A DNA stretch of 64,000 bases from Natronospirillum sp965602035 (GCA_965602035.1 OZ271919.1:744001-808000), one strand, 5' to 3'. Shown: positions 37,614 through 45,653, counted from the stretch's first letter. Numbers and translations are program-made. The notes: generated from the letters alone by a model not told the origin.

Positions 37614-38021
37614 ATGCGCATTGGTCAGTTGGCGCAGTTGGTAGGGGTCGAAACACAGACGATCCGCTTCTATGAACAGCAGGGCTTGTTGCCGCCGCCT
37701 GATCGGCAGGACAACGGTTACCGTGTCTATACCGAGAAGCATGGTGAGGGGCTGGCCTTCATCCGTCGCTGCAGAATCCTGGGCCTGTCACTGGCTGAGA
37801 TTCACGAACTACAGAGCTATCAGGACGACCCTCATCAGCCTTGTACCGCCGTCAACGCCTTGCTCGATGATCACATCTCTCATGTGCGGTCGCAGATAAC
37901 CGCTCTGCAAGCGCTTGAGAAACAACTCGTTTCACTGAGAGCGAGTTGCAACGATGACCGGGAAGTTGAGGCGTGTGGGGTTCTTGCTGGAATTAGCGAA
38001 GGAAACATGCACCAGCAGTAG
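37614..38021 (+). CDS. MerR-family metal-responsive regulator, CadR/PbrR type
   Basis: This 135-residue regulator has the N-terminal winged helix (MRIGQLAQLVGVETQTIRFY) and a dimerisation helix. Three cysteines at 77, 112 and 121 match the spacing of the metal ligands in CadR and PbrR, which sense Cd(II), Pb(II) or Zn(II). The start at 37614 follows GGGGAGGAGG. It diverges from the CDF exporter gene, the inferred target. Typical of ISPpu12-like passengers. Confidence 0.9.
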   Translation: MRIGQLAQLVGVETQTIRFYEQQGLLPPPDRQDNGYRVYTEKHGEGLAFIRRCRILGLSLAEIHELQSYQDDPHQPCTAVNALLDDHISHVRSQITALQALEKQLVSLRASCNDDREVEACGVLAGISEGNMHQQ

Positions 38022-38029
38022 GTGAAGCA

Positions 38030-38332
38030 TCAACCAGATAATCCGATGAGATGCCGGTCTGTCTCACTCTCATGCAAAGGTAAGATCAACCATTTAATCC
38101 GCTTACCCGTAAAAAATTGATCGCCTTTTTGGAGGTTGCCGCTCTGGCGGAAAATTCTGACGCGGAAATTACCCGACCGGGCAAGACTGCAAACGTGAGG
38201 TAACTGATCAAGATACACGACCTCCGTGTTGTTCGGGTCATCTAGTTTCTGTTCCTGCTTGAGCATGACCACAAACACTCCGATTACGAGCGCTGCCATC
38301 AACAGAGACGTGATAATTGTTTCAGCTTCCAT
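38030..38332 (-). CDS. Small membrane protein, probable integron-cassette gene (3' part uncertain)
   Basis: This 100-residue product is not recognised. It has one N-terminal membrane segment (ITSLLMAALVIGVFVVML, about 7-24) and a basic C-terminal part. It begins 15 bp inside the attC-type site at 38348-38420, the usual position for a cassette gene read in the cassette direction (minus strand). No attC follows its stop codon at 38030, which lies 9 bp from merR. The ISPpu12-like element may therefore have inserted into or deleted its natural end, and the last residues could be IS-encoded. Confidence 0.45.
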   Translation of the reverse strand: MEAETIITSLLMAALVIGVFVVMLKQEQKLDDPNNTEVVYLDQLPHVCSLARSGNFRVRIFRQSGNLQKGDQFFTGKRIKWLILPLHESETDRHLIGLSG

Positions 38333-38347
38333 GTTCCCTCAACCGAA

Positions 38348-38420
38348 ACGGTTAACGCCTAGCTCACCGGAAAAATGCGAGCGCAGCGAGTATTTTGTCC
38401 GGTGCAGCTATTTGTTAGCG
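38348..38420 (-). repeat. Integron attC recombination site
   Basis: Read on the minus strand the site runs from CGCTAACAAA to AGGCGTTAACCG. Inner arms AGCTGCACCGG and CCGGTGAGCT pair with one extra unpaired G, the extrahelical base typical of attC. The centre has the frequent CTCGCTGCGCTCGCA variable stem. The potassium-channel gene stop codon lies inside the site, as is usual for cassettes. Confidence 0.8.
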
Positions 38421-39226
38421 GACTCATTACCTTCAGCGCTAGGTTTTTCAGTATCTTTACTGGCTAAGGATACAGAAATCACTAAACCGATAAGAACGGC
38501 GAGCAAAATCACACCCATTATACTTTGAGCGACCACAGTAAGTTTAGACACAACTGCTGTTGGCGTGATATCCCCATACCCCAGAGTTGTAACTGTGACC
38601 GCACTAAAATATATAGAATCAACGGTCGATGCTATCGGTTTAGAAAAGCTCCCTTCTATGTTTTCTGATACCCACCGGTACAGACCAGAAAAAAAGAAAA
38701 TCACTCCAAAGTACAAAACCAAGACAGATGAAAGACGGTTTCGTATTGCTATCCATTGCTCATTCGTTATGTCCCTTCTCAGTGATGAGACATTTTCGAT
38801 TACAAATATTGATGCCACACCACCTATCAGGGTAGCTAAGAAGTACGCTCCGTAACCACTCAATATGGATACTAGTCCATCACCAACATTGTCAAGATTG
38901 CTCAGCAACAAAAACCGGGAGTGAAGGTGATAATAGATTGCAACTACAATCGGATACCAAATTAGTGCTTCTAAATATATTGGCAAAGAAGGTTTCTTAA
39001 AGTCCGTTTTTGATTTCCCTTTTCTCATTATGAGATGCATTGATTTTGGCATATATCGCATGATTCTGGAAAAGCAAAGCCACATCAAGGGAAGAACAAC
39101 AAACAATGCGATCTCCAAAGAATCATCATAGTAAATGATGCTGAAGATAAAGGCATGAAAGTACAAAAACGGAATAGCGCCAAAAACCAACAAAAACTTC
39201 AGTGTACTTTTTAGATCTTCTTTCAT
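38408..39226 (-). CDS. Potassium channel protein (ion-channel-2 family) in an integron cassette
   Basis: This 272-residue membrane protein has several hydrophobic segments. A C-terminal pore module shows a pore helix then the selectivity filter TVTTLGYGD followed by a final helix (MGVILLAVLIGLVISV). This is the KcsA/Kch-like filter. No RCK or CNBD regulatory domain is present. It ends in ESANK followed by a stop inside attC, a common feature of cassette-encoded proteins. Base composition is more AT-rich than the core genome. Its cassette runs from about 39,257 down to 38,352. Confidence 0.88.
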   Translation of the reverse strand: MKEDLKSTLKFLLVFGAIPFLYFHAFIFSIIYYDDSLEIALFVVLPLMWLCFSRIMRYMPKSMHLIMRKGKSKTDFKKPSLPIYLEALIWYPIVVAIYYHLHSRFLLLSNLDNVGDGLVSILSGYGAYFLATLIGGVASIFVIENVSSLRRDITNEQWIAIRNRLSSVLVLYFGVIFFFSGLYRWVSENIEGSFSKPIASTVDSIYFSAVTVTTLGYGDITPTAVVSKLTVVAQSIMGVILLAVLIGLVISVSLASKDTEKPSAEGNESANK

Positions 39227-39619
39227 AATAGCTCGATGATATAGCTCTACTCGCTAACAGTTTCTTCGTGAGCATGCGCGATAACACATTTCGCTATGCT
39301 CGTTTTCCTGCCGCCAATCACCTGATTTCCAGGTAGCCTCCCCCAGAATTCCACGCATGCACATAATCTTGGCGGGATATTTGGGGGTTGTACGCATTAT
39401 CTGTGAGAGGTAGTCGCAGGAAGTCTGGCTTGCCAGGTTTTTCTGGATGCTCGCCAGGGATAACACGCATGCTCGAATGTTCTGACCAGAGTGTATGCGT
39501 CTGAATCCGAGATGGCGGAAGCGATGGGGCAGTCTCGCTACCCCTTTACAATGGTCTACAAGCATGTACAGTCCTTTGGCTTGTCCGTGTTTCTGGAACG
39601 CTCTTGCTCACCGGACGAG
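39227..39619. other. Gap with possible damaged attC, no clear gene
   Basis: Upstream of the potassium-channel gene, GTTAGCG on the minus strand (about 39,255-39,261) marks the start of that cassette. A hairpin GAGCATGCG/CGCTATGCTC lies at 39,270-39,301, but I do not find the far core site of a full attC. The rest up to the IS256 target site shows no convincing gene. Confidence 0.35.
39611..39619 (+). repeat. Left target-site duplication of the IS256 element
   Basis: The 9-bp sequence CCGGACGAG here is repeated at 42678-42686, immediately outside the two terminal inverted repeats. Confidence 0.9.
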
Positions 39620-40124
39620 GAGTTATGGTGATTTCTGGTGTATGGAAGCGGGCTGAGGAGATGGCGTATCCTGTTGGTTGATCTCCGCCAAGATCACAAC
39701 CAACAGAGGAATGATACGCCATGTCCCAGTCTAACCTGCACGCTCTTTCACAACCAGAGTCGATTACCGATCCGTTGCACGAATTGATTCGCAATGGCGC
39801 CCGTAAGCTGATCAACGAGGCCGTGCATGCTGAACTCGAGGCCCTTCTGGCTCAATATCAGGACCAGAAGACACCGGATGGTCGCCAAGCCGTCGTGCGC
39901 AACGGCTATCTGCCGGAACGCACGGTTCAGACCGGCATCGGTGATGTTCCCGTTCAGGTGCCCAAGGTCCGTGACCGCAGCGGCTCCGGGATTCGGTTCA
40001 ACAGTAACCTGTTGCCCCCGTATCTGAAGCGGGCCAAGAGCCTTGATGACCCTCTCTGTCAACGTAGATGTCCAGTCGGCGGTTTCGCCGTTTAACCCTG
40101 AGAGAGGGCGCTTTGGACATTCAC

Positions 40125-40631
40125 ATGCCACGCTATTCACAGGAACGCAAAGCGGCCGTTCTGAAGAAATTACTGCCACCTCATAACCGGACTGTGGTCT
40201 CGGTCGCTGCTGAGGAATGCATAGCCGATGTGACGCTGTACAATTGGTTGAAACAGTGTCGAGAACGAGGTCAGCCTGTGCCCGGAGAGACAAGAACCGG
40301 AGACGATTGGTCCGCCGAAGCCAAACTGGCGGTGGTGATAGAAACCGCGCCATTATCCGAGGTCGAACTGAGCGAATACTGCCGTAAAAAGGGGCTGTAT
40401 CCAGAACAGATCGAGCAGTGGAAAGCCGCCTGCCTGTCCGGTGCCGGCCAGCAACAGGACGAGCAGAAAGCCGCTCAGGCACAGAGCAAGAACCAGCGAA
40501 AAAAGATCCGCAAGCTCGAAGCGGAACTGCGGCGTAAGGATCACGCACTGGCCGAGACTACCTCGCTGCTGGTGCTGTCAAAAAAGCTCGAAGCCTTGTA
40601 CGGGAAGGATCCGAACAACAGCGACGACTGA
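40125..40631 (+). CDS. IS3-family transposase OrfA
   Basis: This 168-residue DNA-binding subunit has an N-terminal helix-turn-helix (YSQERKAAVLKKLLPPHNRT, ECIADVTLYNWLKQCRERG) and a C-terminal basic coiled coil (LEAELRRKDHALAETTSLL). The ATG at 40125 is preferred; the frame is open further upstream. OrfB starts 5 bp after its stop in the -1 frame, so OrfB could be made by independent initiation at TTG or by frameshifting. Confidence 0.85.
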   Translation: MPRYSQERKAAVLKKLLPPHNRTVVSVAAEECIADVTLYNWLKQCRERGQPVPGETRTGDDWSAEAKLAVVIETAPLSEVELSEYCRKKGLYPEQIEQWKAACLSGAGQQQDEQKAAQAQSKNQRKKIRKLEAELRRKDHALAETTSLLVLSKKLEALYGKDPNNSDD

Positions 40632-40636
40632 CGCCG

Positions 40637-41683
40637 TTGAGGGAACGTACAAGGCTTCTGGCCTGGTTCGATGAAGCCGTGGCCCACGGTGCTCGGCGCT
40701 TCAAAGCGGCGGAGCTGATGGGGCTCAGCCAGCGCACGCTGAAGCGCTGGCGCAACAGGGCCGGCAAGGTGCTGGAGGATGGCCGACCAGAGGCCGTGAA
40801 GCCGGTGCAGGCGAAACAACTGTCGCGAGAAGAAGAGGACCGGATTCTGATCATCTGCAATATGCCGGTTTACCGTAGCTTGCCGCCCTCGCAGATCGTG
40901 CCGAAACTCGCTGATCTGGGCGTTTATGTGGCCTCGGAGTCCACGTTTTATCGGGTGCTGAAAAAGCACAGCCAGTTGAACGAACGAGGCCGGGCCAACA
41001 AGCGCCAAAAGCGCCCGGAGCCGGATACCTTTATCGCAACCGGGCCGAACCAGGTCTACACGTGGGATATCAGCTATATGCCCTCTTCGGTGAAAGGTCA
41101 GCATTGGTATCTGTACCTGGTCCTGGACATCTACAGTCGCAAAATCGTGGCCTGGGAAGTTCATGAGTGCGAGTCCGGACAATACGCCAAGGGACTCATA
41201 GAGCGCGCTCTGCTGCGCGAAAATTGCTGGGACAACCCGCCGGTACTGCACTCGGACAATGGGGCGCCCATGACGTCATACACGCTGCGGTCCCGGCTCG
41301 GTGAACTGGGTATGCTGATGTCGTACAGCCGTCCCAGGGTCAGCAACGACAACCCGTACTCAGAAGCAGCTTTCAGGACGGTGAAGTACTGCCCCAAATG
41401 GCCGTCGAAGGGCTTCAAGTCCATCGAGCAGGCCCGGAAGTGGATGCTGGAGTTCGAGTACGCGTACAACGAAATTCACCTTCACAGTGGTATCAACTTC
41501 GTCACCCCAGGTGCCCGTCACCGTGGCGATGACAAGGCCATTCTGGAGCAACGTGAACGGGTGTATCAGGCGGCAAAAGCCAAGCACCCGGAGCGTTGGT
41601 CCGGTAATACCCGGGACTGGAGTCAGATCACGGAAGTGGCGCTGAATCCAACCCGGGAACAACCCGAGAAACACGCGGCTTAA
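40637..41683 (+). CDS. IS3-family transposase OrfB (DDE integrase)
   Basis: This 348-residue catalytic subunit has an rve integrase core. The DDE triad is seen in YTWDISYMP, VLHSDNGAPM and NPYSEAAFRTVKY. An N-terminal HTH_21-like region (AELMGLSQRTLKRWRN) precedes it. It starts at TTG 40637, 5 bp behind orfA. It appears intact, so this IS3 copy may still be active. Confidence 0.9.
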   Translation: MRERTRLLAWFDEAVAHGARRFKAAELMGLSQRTLKRWRNRAGKVLEDGRPEAVKPVQAKQLSREEEDRILIICNMPVYRSLPPSQIVPKLADLGVYVASESTFYRVLKKHSQLNERGRANKRQKRPEPDTFIATGPNQVYTWDISYMPSSVKGQHWYLYLVLDIYSRKIVAWEVHECESGQYAKGLIERALLRENCWDNPPVLHSDNGAPMTSYTLRSRLGELGMLMSYSRPRVSNDNPYSEAAFRTVKYCPKWPSKGFKSIEQARKWMLEFEYAYNEIHLHSGINFVTPGARHRGDDKAILEQRERVYQAAKAKHPERWSGNTRDWSQITEVALNPTREQPEKHAA

Positions 41684-42677
41684 TGAACGTGTTTACTGGA
41701 CAGGTATGTTGACAAACAGCGATGAGCTGATTCCCTGGCTCTACCTGCGTGGTGTCTCCTCCGGGGACTTCCAGGAGGCGCTGACAGCGCTTGTGGGCGA
41801 TCAGGCCAAAGGGCTGTCGGCCAACACCGTATCCCGGCTCAAGTCCGGTTGGATCGAAGAACACAGGGCCTGGCAGCGCCAGGACCTGAGCCAGAAGCGC
41901 TATGTGTATTGGTGGGCCGACGGCGTCTACAGCAACGTGCGCCTGGACGACCGATTGTGCCTACTGGTGATCATCGGAGTCACCGAGCATGGCCGCAAAG
42001 AGCTGGTGGCGGTCGAGGACGGCCACCGGGAGTCCGAAGCCAGCTGGCTGGAGGTGCTACGGGACCTCAAGCACCGCGGTCTGGGCGTTGCCCCCAGTCT
42101 CGCCGTCGGAGACGGCGCGTTGGGCTTCTGGGGCGCTCTGAGCAAGGAGTTCCCGGAGACCCGGCACCAGCGTTGCTGGGTACACAAAACGGCCAATGTG
42201 CTGGACAAGTTACCCAAGTCAATGCAGCCGAAGGTTAAGTCTGCCCTCCATGACATCTACGAGGCACCGAGCCGGGCTGAGGCCGAGCAAGCCTTCGACA
42301 ATGCACTGACTCGGTTCGGCGACAAGTACCCGAAGGCCATGGATTGTCTTCGCAAGGACCGGAACCAGATGCTGGCCTTCTACGACTTCCCGGCTGTGCA
42401 CTGGATACACCTTCGGACCACCAATCCGATCGAGTCGACCTTTGCGACGGTGCGGCTCCGGACCAAGCGGTCCCGAGGCTGTGGTTCCAGGGAAACGACC
42501 CTGGCCATGGTCTTCAAACTGATGCAGTCAGCGCAGAACCGCTGGAAACGCATCAAGGGATTCCAGCAGCTGAGGCTGGTGGTCAACAACATTGAATTCA
42601 AAGACGGAGAACCGGTGGAAGATCAATCAGACCGGAGCGCCGCCTGATGGTTCATACACCAGATTTGACAATATCTC

Positions 42678-42686
42678 CCGGACGAG
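42678..42686 (+). repeat. Right target-site duplication of the IS256 element
   Basis: CCGGACGAG, an identical copy of the 9 bp at 39611-39619. Confidence 0.9.
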
Positions 42687-43019
42687 CGTCACAACCCGAA
42701 ATCCATTGGACCGATAGGTTGTCAATGGCGTCTCAGGCATAATTTGATGTACGCCATGTCGTCATCCTACATGGTCAGCGTAGACCATCATTGGAATACC
42801 GGACAACCCTTGTCCTAAATTGATTTGAGTGAATCGTGCAAGTTGGCAATAAAGCGCGATTTTGCTAAGCCTAGAGTCCTCCCATAGGGGAATTCTTATA
42901 AATGTCTTAATTATTGGGTGTATTGGGTGATACACCCCAACAACCGCCAAAAATGTGTCGTATTGTGTAGTGCCCTAGGTAGAATTACCTATCTCGTTTG
43001 ACACCCCCGGATCCGCCCC
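42687..43019. other. Non-coding leader upstream of the kfrA-like gene
   Basis: The 333 bp contain no gene. Three dyads stand out: GGACAACCCTTGTCC at 42801-42815, GGGTGTAT-N6-ATACACCC at 42916-42937, and TAGGTA-GAAT-TACCTA at 42976-42991. The last, just upstream of the kfrA-like start, is a candidate autoregulatory operator, since KfrA proteins bind their own promoters. Confidence 0.4.
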
Positions 43020-44030
43020 ATGACCGCTACCCTACCCGTTCTGCCCGACCTTGGTTTGCTCGCGCCCAACGCGCGCGTCCTGCGCGCCGGCACGCAGCTG
43101 TTTCAGACCAGCGGCGAGTACCCGACCATTCAGGGCGTGCAGCGCGTGCTGCGACACAACGAGGCACCGCTTGCCTATGAAACGGTGCGCAAGCACCTGC
43201 CGGCGCTTCAACTGACGCTGTGGAAAAACTACCAGTTACACCAACTGCTGGGCGATGAGTTGCCCGATGCCGTCCTGGAGGCGTGGCGGACCCTGCTCGC
43301 TTTCAGTCGCGATCAGGTGGCCGTCGAATGGGCCGACGAGCGGGCCGCGTTGGTGAAACAGCGCGACGACGCGCTGGCACACCAGGTGGATGACCAACAA
43401 CAACGGGCGGCGCTGAGTGCGACCGTGCAGGAACAGCAGGCGCAGATTGAACACCAGGCTACTCACCTGGCTGACCTCGGCGGCCGGCACGACGCCCTGA
43501 CCCACGAGCACGATCAGCTTGGCCAGTCCTACCACCAGCTCCAGCAGACGCTGCATGAGCGCGAGCTCGCGCTGGAAAAATCGGAGGCGGCCCAGAGGCT
43601 CGCGAAGGACCGCCAGGCTCAGACTGCGGAGTCGCTGCGCGCCGAGAAAAACGCCCTCGCCGCGTTGCAACAAACGTGTAACCAACTGACCCAGAAACTC
43701 GATAAGGCGCAGGAACGGTCTGCGATCGTGACTGAAGAGCGCACGGAGTGGCGTCACGAGGCGCGCGCGGCCCAGTCGGCACTGCGGTCGCTACAGGACC
43801 GTCACCAGTCACTCGAGCGCGACCTGGCGGATACGAGTTCGACACTGGACGCGGTCCGGCAGGAGGCCGCGCATCTGCGTGAAACCCTCAGCACCGCGCA
43901 CGCTCGGGAGGCTACGCTCACCGATCAGCTCACGCACCTGTCCGATGTCGCGGCGCGCAACCGGGCACTCGAGCGCAGCAATGCGGTGTTATCGATGCAG
44001 GTGGCACAAGAGAACGACGCCAAGGAGTGA
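43020..44030 (+). CDS. KfrA-like DNA-binding protein with long coiled coil
   Basis: This 336-residue protein has an N-terminal KfrA_N-type DNA-binding domain (about 20-110, with GEYPTIQGVQRVLRHNEAPLA followed by YETVRKHLP). An Ala/Gln/Glu-rich alpha-helical coiled coil runs to the end. KfrA proteins are plasmid-associated DNA-binding and segregation-related proteins; chromosomal copies often lie in integrated elements. After the TGA the same frame continues for about 70 codons with protein-like sequence (GLPSVLELAASLARRLHASW), so the TGA could be a nonsense mutation. Partition genes are not present. Confidence 0.75.
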   Translation: MTATLPVLPDLGLLAPNARVLRAGTQLFQTSGEYPTIQGVQRVLRHNEAPLAYETVRKHLPALQLTLWKNYQLHQLLGDELPDAVLEAWRTLLAFSRDQVAVEWADERAALVKQRDDALAHQVDDQQQRAALSATVQEQQAQIEHQATHLADLGGRHDALTHEHDQLGQSYHQLQQTLHERELALEKSEAAQRLAKDRQAQTAESLRAEKNALAALQQTCNQLTQKLDKAQERSAIVTEERTEWRHEARAAQSALRSLQDRHQSLERDLADTSSTLDAVRQEAAHLRETLSTAHAREATLTDQLTHLSDVAARNRALERSNAVLSMQVAQENDAKE

Positions 44031-44151
44031 ATCGGCCGCGACAATGGGCTGCCCAGTGTGCTGGAACTGGCGGCATCCCTGGCGCGTCGGCTGCACGCAT
44101 CCTGGACTGACGCGCTATTTTTAAAGCCGACGCGGGTGCTGTGGACGAGCC

Positions 44152-44364
44152 TCAGTCGATCGTTTCTCGCCCGACCGGTTGGACCGGCTCACCCCAGCCT
44201 TCGAGTGCGTCCAAACTGGGCAGGCCGCCGTCGGGAATCGCCGCGATGACATCGTCCTCGGTCAGTGTCGGGGCGCGGTGCCGTTCGGGCACGGTCGCGC
44301 CAGAGATCGCGTGATTCACTATGGCGGCGAGGAGTCGCCGGCTGGCGAAATCAGAGTTGCACAC
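44152..44364 (-). CDS. Small protein of unknown function downstream of the Xre/MbcA-type antitoxin gene
   Basis: This is a 70-residue product if translation begins at the GTG at 44364, which is preceded by a very good AGGAGAT ribosome-binding site. The frame is open up to a TTG at 44481 (109 residues) that overlaps the upstream stop codon. The product is acidic toward its C-terminus (LTEDDVIAAIPDGGLPSLDALEG) and matches no family I recognise. It occupies the place where a RES toxin would be expected but has no RES-domain features. Confidence 0.45.
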   Translation of the reverse strand: MCNSDFASRRLLAAIVNHAISGATVPERHRAPTLTEDDVIAAIPDGGLPSLDALEGWGEPVQPVGRETID

Positions 44365-44468
44365 GTGATATCTCCTGCGTGATACGGATAACCATTGCCA
44401 CCCATCATCTCGGTGGTCAGCGATAAAGGAATGGCTCTTGAGACCGGGCATTCGAGAATGCCGCACGG

Positions 44469-44888
44469 TTAGGTCGTCCAATAATCCACAAACTGGCGCA
44501 CCGCGAGCAGCGACTGAAAGTCACCCGACACCATATGCTGTCGGGGAGTATCCCCATTGAAGGGAGGCAGGTTATTGGCGTGGTCTATCCAACGCACAGC
44601 CTGATCCGGGTCCGCAAACAGTGATGTCAGACCGCTATACACTCCAACCAGTGCAGAGGCGCGCTCGCGCACCTCGGTGCTGACCGCAATATCCAACGAG
44701 GCGATGCCGCGCGCTAACGTCTCCGGCTCCAAACCCAGAATCGACTGCATTTCTTCGGAGCTCAATCCGAATCGCGACTGCATAGCCGATACGGATTTCC
44801 AGAAAACTCGAATGTGGACGTCTGACTCGTCGTCTAGTGATTCTGAGGACTTCATGTCGCTAACTGGCTCAATGAGATTCGCATTCAC
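44469..44888 (-). CDS. Xre/MbcA/ParS-type antitoxin-like protein (DUF2384), orphan
   Basis: This 139-residue protein has the MbcA/ParS/Xre antitoxin layout. An N-terminal HTH-like helical part (FWKSVSAMQSRFGLSSEEMQSILGL) is followed by the C-terminal toxin-binding domain with FADPDQAVRWIDHANNLPPFNGDTPRQHM and a C-terminal tryptophan. Such proteins normally neutralise a RES-domain NAD-degrading toxin encoded next door. No RES gene is found here, only a short unknown protein, so the pair is broken or unusual. Confidence 0.75.
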   Translation of the reverse strand: MNANLIEPVSDMKSSESLDDESDVHIRVFWKSVSAMQSRFGLSSEEMQSILGLEPETLARGIASLDIAVSTEVRERASALVGVYSGLTSLFADPDQAVRWIDHANNLPPFNGDTPRQHMVSGDFQSLLAVRQFVDYWTT

Positions 44889-44985
44889 TACTCAACCAGA
44901 GTAACCCGATAACTATACCACCGAGTGACCGTGTAGAAACATCGCTGTCATTACCCGCTGATGCTGACACCACATCTCGGCGACT

Positions 44986-45456
44986 TTAGCGCGTTGTTTT
45001 GGCCTGTGACATTTGAAGCACCACTCCTTCGTCACTAACCGTTACATCCTCCACGATTCCAAGTTGGGTGAACGCGGAGACATGTCGCTCGATAATTGGT
45101 TCGAACGGGACGTACAGCCGCGATATATTTAGCAGGTCCATTCGTTCCCCATTTGTCATAAACCGCCACCTCTCACTCTCTCCGTTGATCTCAATCACGT
45201 GTGTTTCAAGCTTCTCCAACGGACTGCTATTCACCACATTGAAAAGCTTGGAGAAATCCAACTTCCGAAGGAACTGCGGCGAGACGTGTTTGTAACGAAT
45301 CAGCACAGCAAAAACGTGGTAGCCCAGGACATCGCCAGCAGTGAACAAAGAGCGATGAGGACTTGGATCCAAATTAGCGCGCCAGTACCGGAAGGTTTCG
45401 GGCGAGATCTCGACCAGCTCACGCACTACATGAGGCTTATAACCGGCGCTAGCCAT
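44986..45456 (-). CDS. MerR-like helix-turn-helix regulator of the Tn7-like operon (putative)
   Basis: This 156-residue product starts at ATG 45456, preceded by GAGAGG with a 6-base gap. The frame is open to a TTG at 45519, but that would overlap the operator array. The N-terminal part (YKPHVVRELVEISPETFRYWRANL ... LFTAGDVLGYHVFAVLI) resembles a MerR-type winged helix in the region that recognises DNA and the Y-R-W motif. The C-terminal half is unknown. It is divergent from tnsA across an array of TGTGGGGTA repeats. It most likely controls its own gene and transposition. Confidence 0.6.
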   Translation of the reverse strand: MASAGYKPHVVRELVEISPETFRYWRANLDPSPHRSLFTAGDVLGYHVFAVLIRYKHVSPQFLRKLDFSKLFNVVNSSPLEKLETHVIEINGESERWRFMTNGERMDLLNISRLYVPFEPIIERHVSAFTQLGIVEDVTVSDEGVVLQMSQAKTTR

Positions 45457-45489
45457 CCAATACCTCTCTCCCATACAAAGCCAGTCAAC

Positions 45490-45552
45490 ACCCACAGATT
45501 CGGGTGCAAGCTCCGGCAAACTGTGGGGTATACCCCACAGTTTTGTGGGGTA
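45490..45552. promoter_or_regulatory. Array of TGTGGGGTA operator half-sites between regulator and tnsA
   Basis: TGTGGGGTA occurs at 45522-45530 (+), inverted at 45531-45539 and direct again at 45544-45552. A partial inverted copy, CTGTGGGT on the minus strand, lies at 45490-45497. The first two form a perfect 24-bp palindrome centred on GTATAC. The position between two divergent genes suggests autoregulation. Confidence 0.65.
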
Positions 45553-45653
45553 ATGACCTAACTATAGCCAATGACATCTAAACTGCACAAAAAACAGTCG
45601 CCAACGGTACTTGATCGTCTAGGTTCTCACCGTGGCATGGAGTCATCGCGATA

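Larger units (their letters stand above)
35457..38021. mobile_element. Truncated ISPpu12-like ISL3 element with metal-efflux passenger genes
   Basis: Gene order tnpA (broken), lspA, CDF exporter and divergent merR is the known content of ISPpu12 and relatives, an ISL3 subgroup that carries passenger genes. The tnpA side is deleted, at about 35,457. The far end lies somewhere after merR but I could not find a terminal inverted repeat, so the right boundary is approximate. The transposase is broken but the metal genes look intact. Confidence 0.85.
40050..41720 (+). mobile_element. IS3-family insertion sequence nested in IS256
   Basis: This 1,671-bp element is flanked by the 5-bp duplication GATGA (40045-40049 and 41721-41725). 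Near-terminal inverted repeats share TGTCAAC, TA and TGTCCAGT (40057-40076 and 41695-41714). It carries orfA and orfB with a DDE integrase. Exact outermost bases could shift by one or two. Confidence 0.9.
39721..42647 (+). pseudogene. IS256-family transposase, split by IS3 insertion
   Basis: Two fragments, 39721-40049 and 41726-42647, add up to exactly 1,251 bp, i.e. a continuous 416-residue transposase reading KRAKSLD-ELIPWLYLRGVS across the joint. The mutator-type N-terminus (ARKLINEAVHAELEALLAQY) and the catalytic parts (WWADGVYSN, VGDGALGFW, TTNPIESTFATVR) are all present. The gene was intact before the IS3 insertion. The right fragment can be read alone from 41706 as 313 residues but lacks the N-terminal domain. 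Confidence 0.95.
39620..42677 (+). mobile_element. IS256-family insertion sequence interrupted by an IS3-family element
   Basis: Terminal inverted repeats are seen at 39620-39644 and 42653-42677, sharing the block TCTGGTGTATG and most flanking bases. They are bounded by a 9-bp direct duplication CCGGACGAG, within the 8-9 bp expected for IS256. Removing the nested IS3 element and its 5-bp duplication leaves about 1,382 bp, the normal IS256-family length, with a continuous transposase gene. The element inserted once and was later inactivated. Confidence 0.95.

Noticed and set aside
39254..39565. A 103-residue minus-strand gene between the potassium-channel cassette and IS256
   Set aside because: No ribosome-binding site or recognisable family; the product has an improbable composition and its end coincides with the GTTAGCG cassette border.
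42998..43003. TTGACA as the -35 box of the kfrA-like gene
   Set aside because: It lies only 17 bp before the start codon, too close for a promoter of that gene.
45519..45542. The perfect palindrome as a transposon end
   Set aside because: Three alternating TGTGGGGTA copies between two divergent genes fit operators better; no matching terminal copy or target duplication was found at another place.
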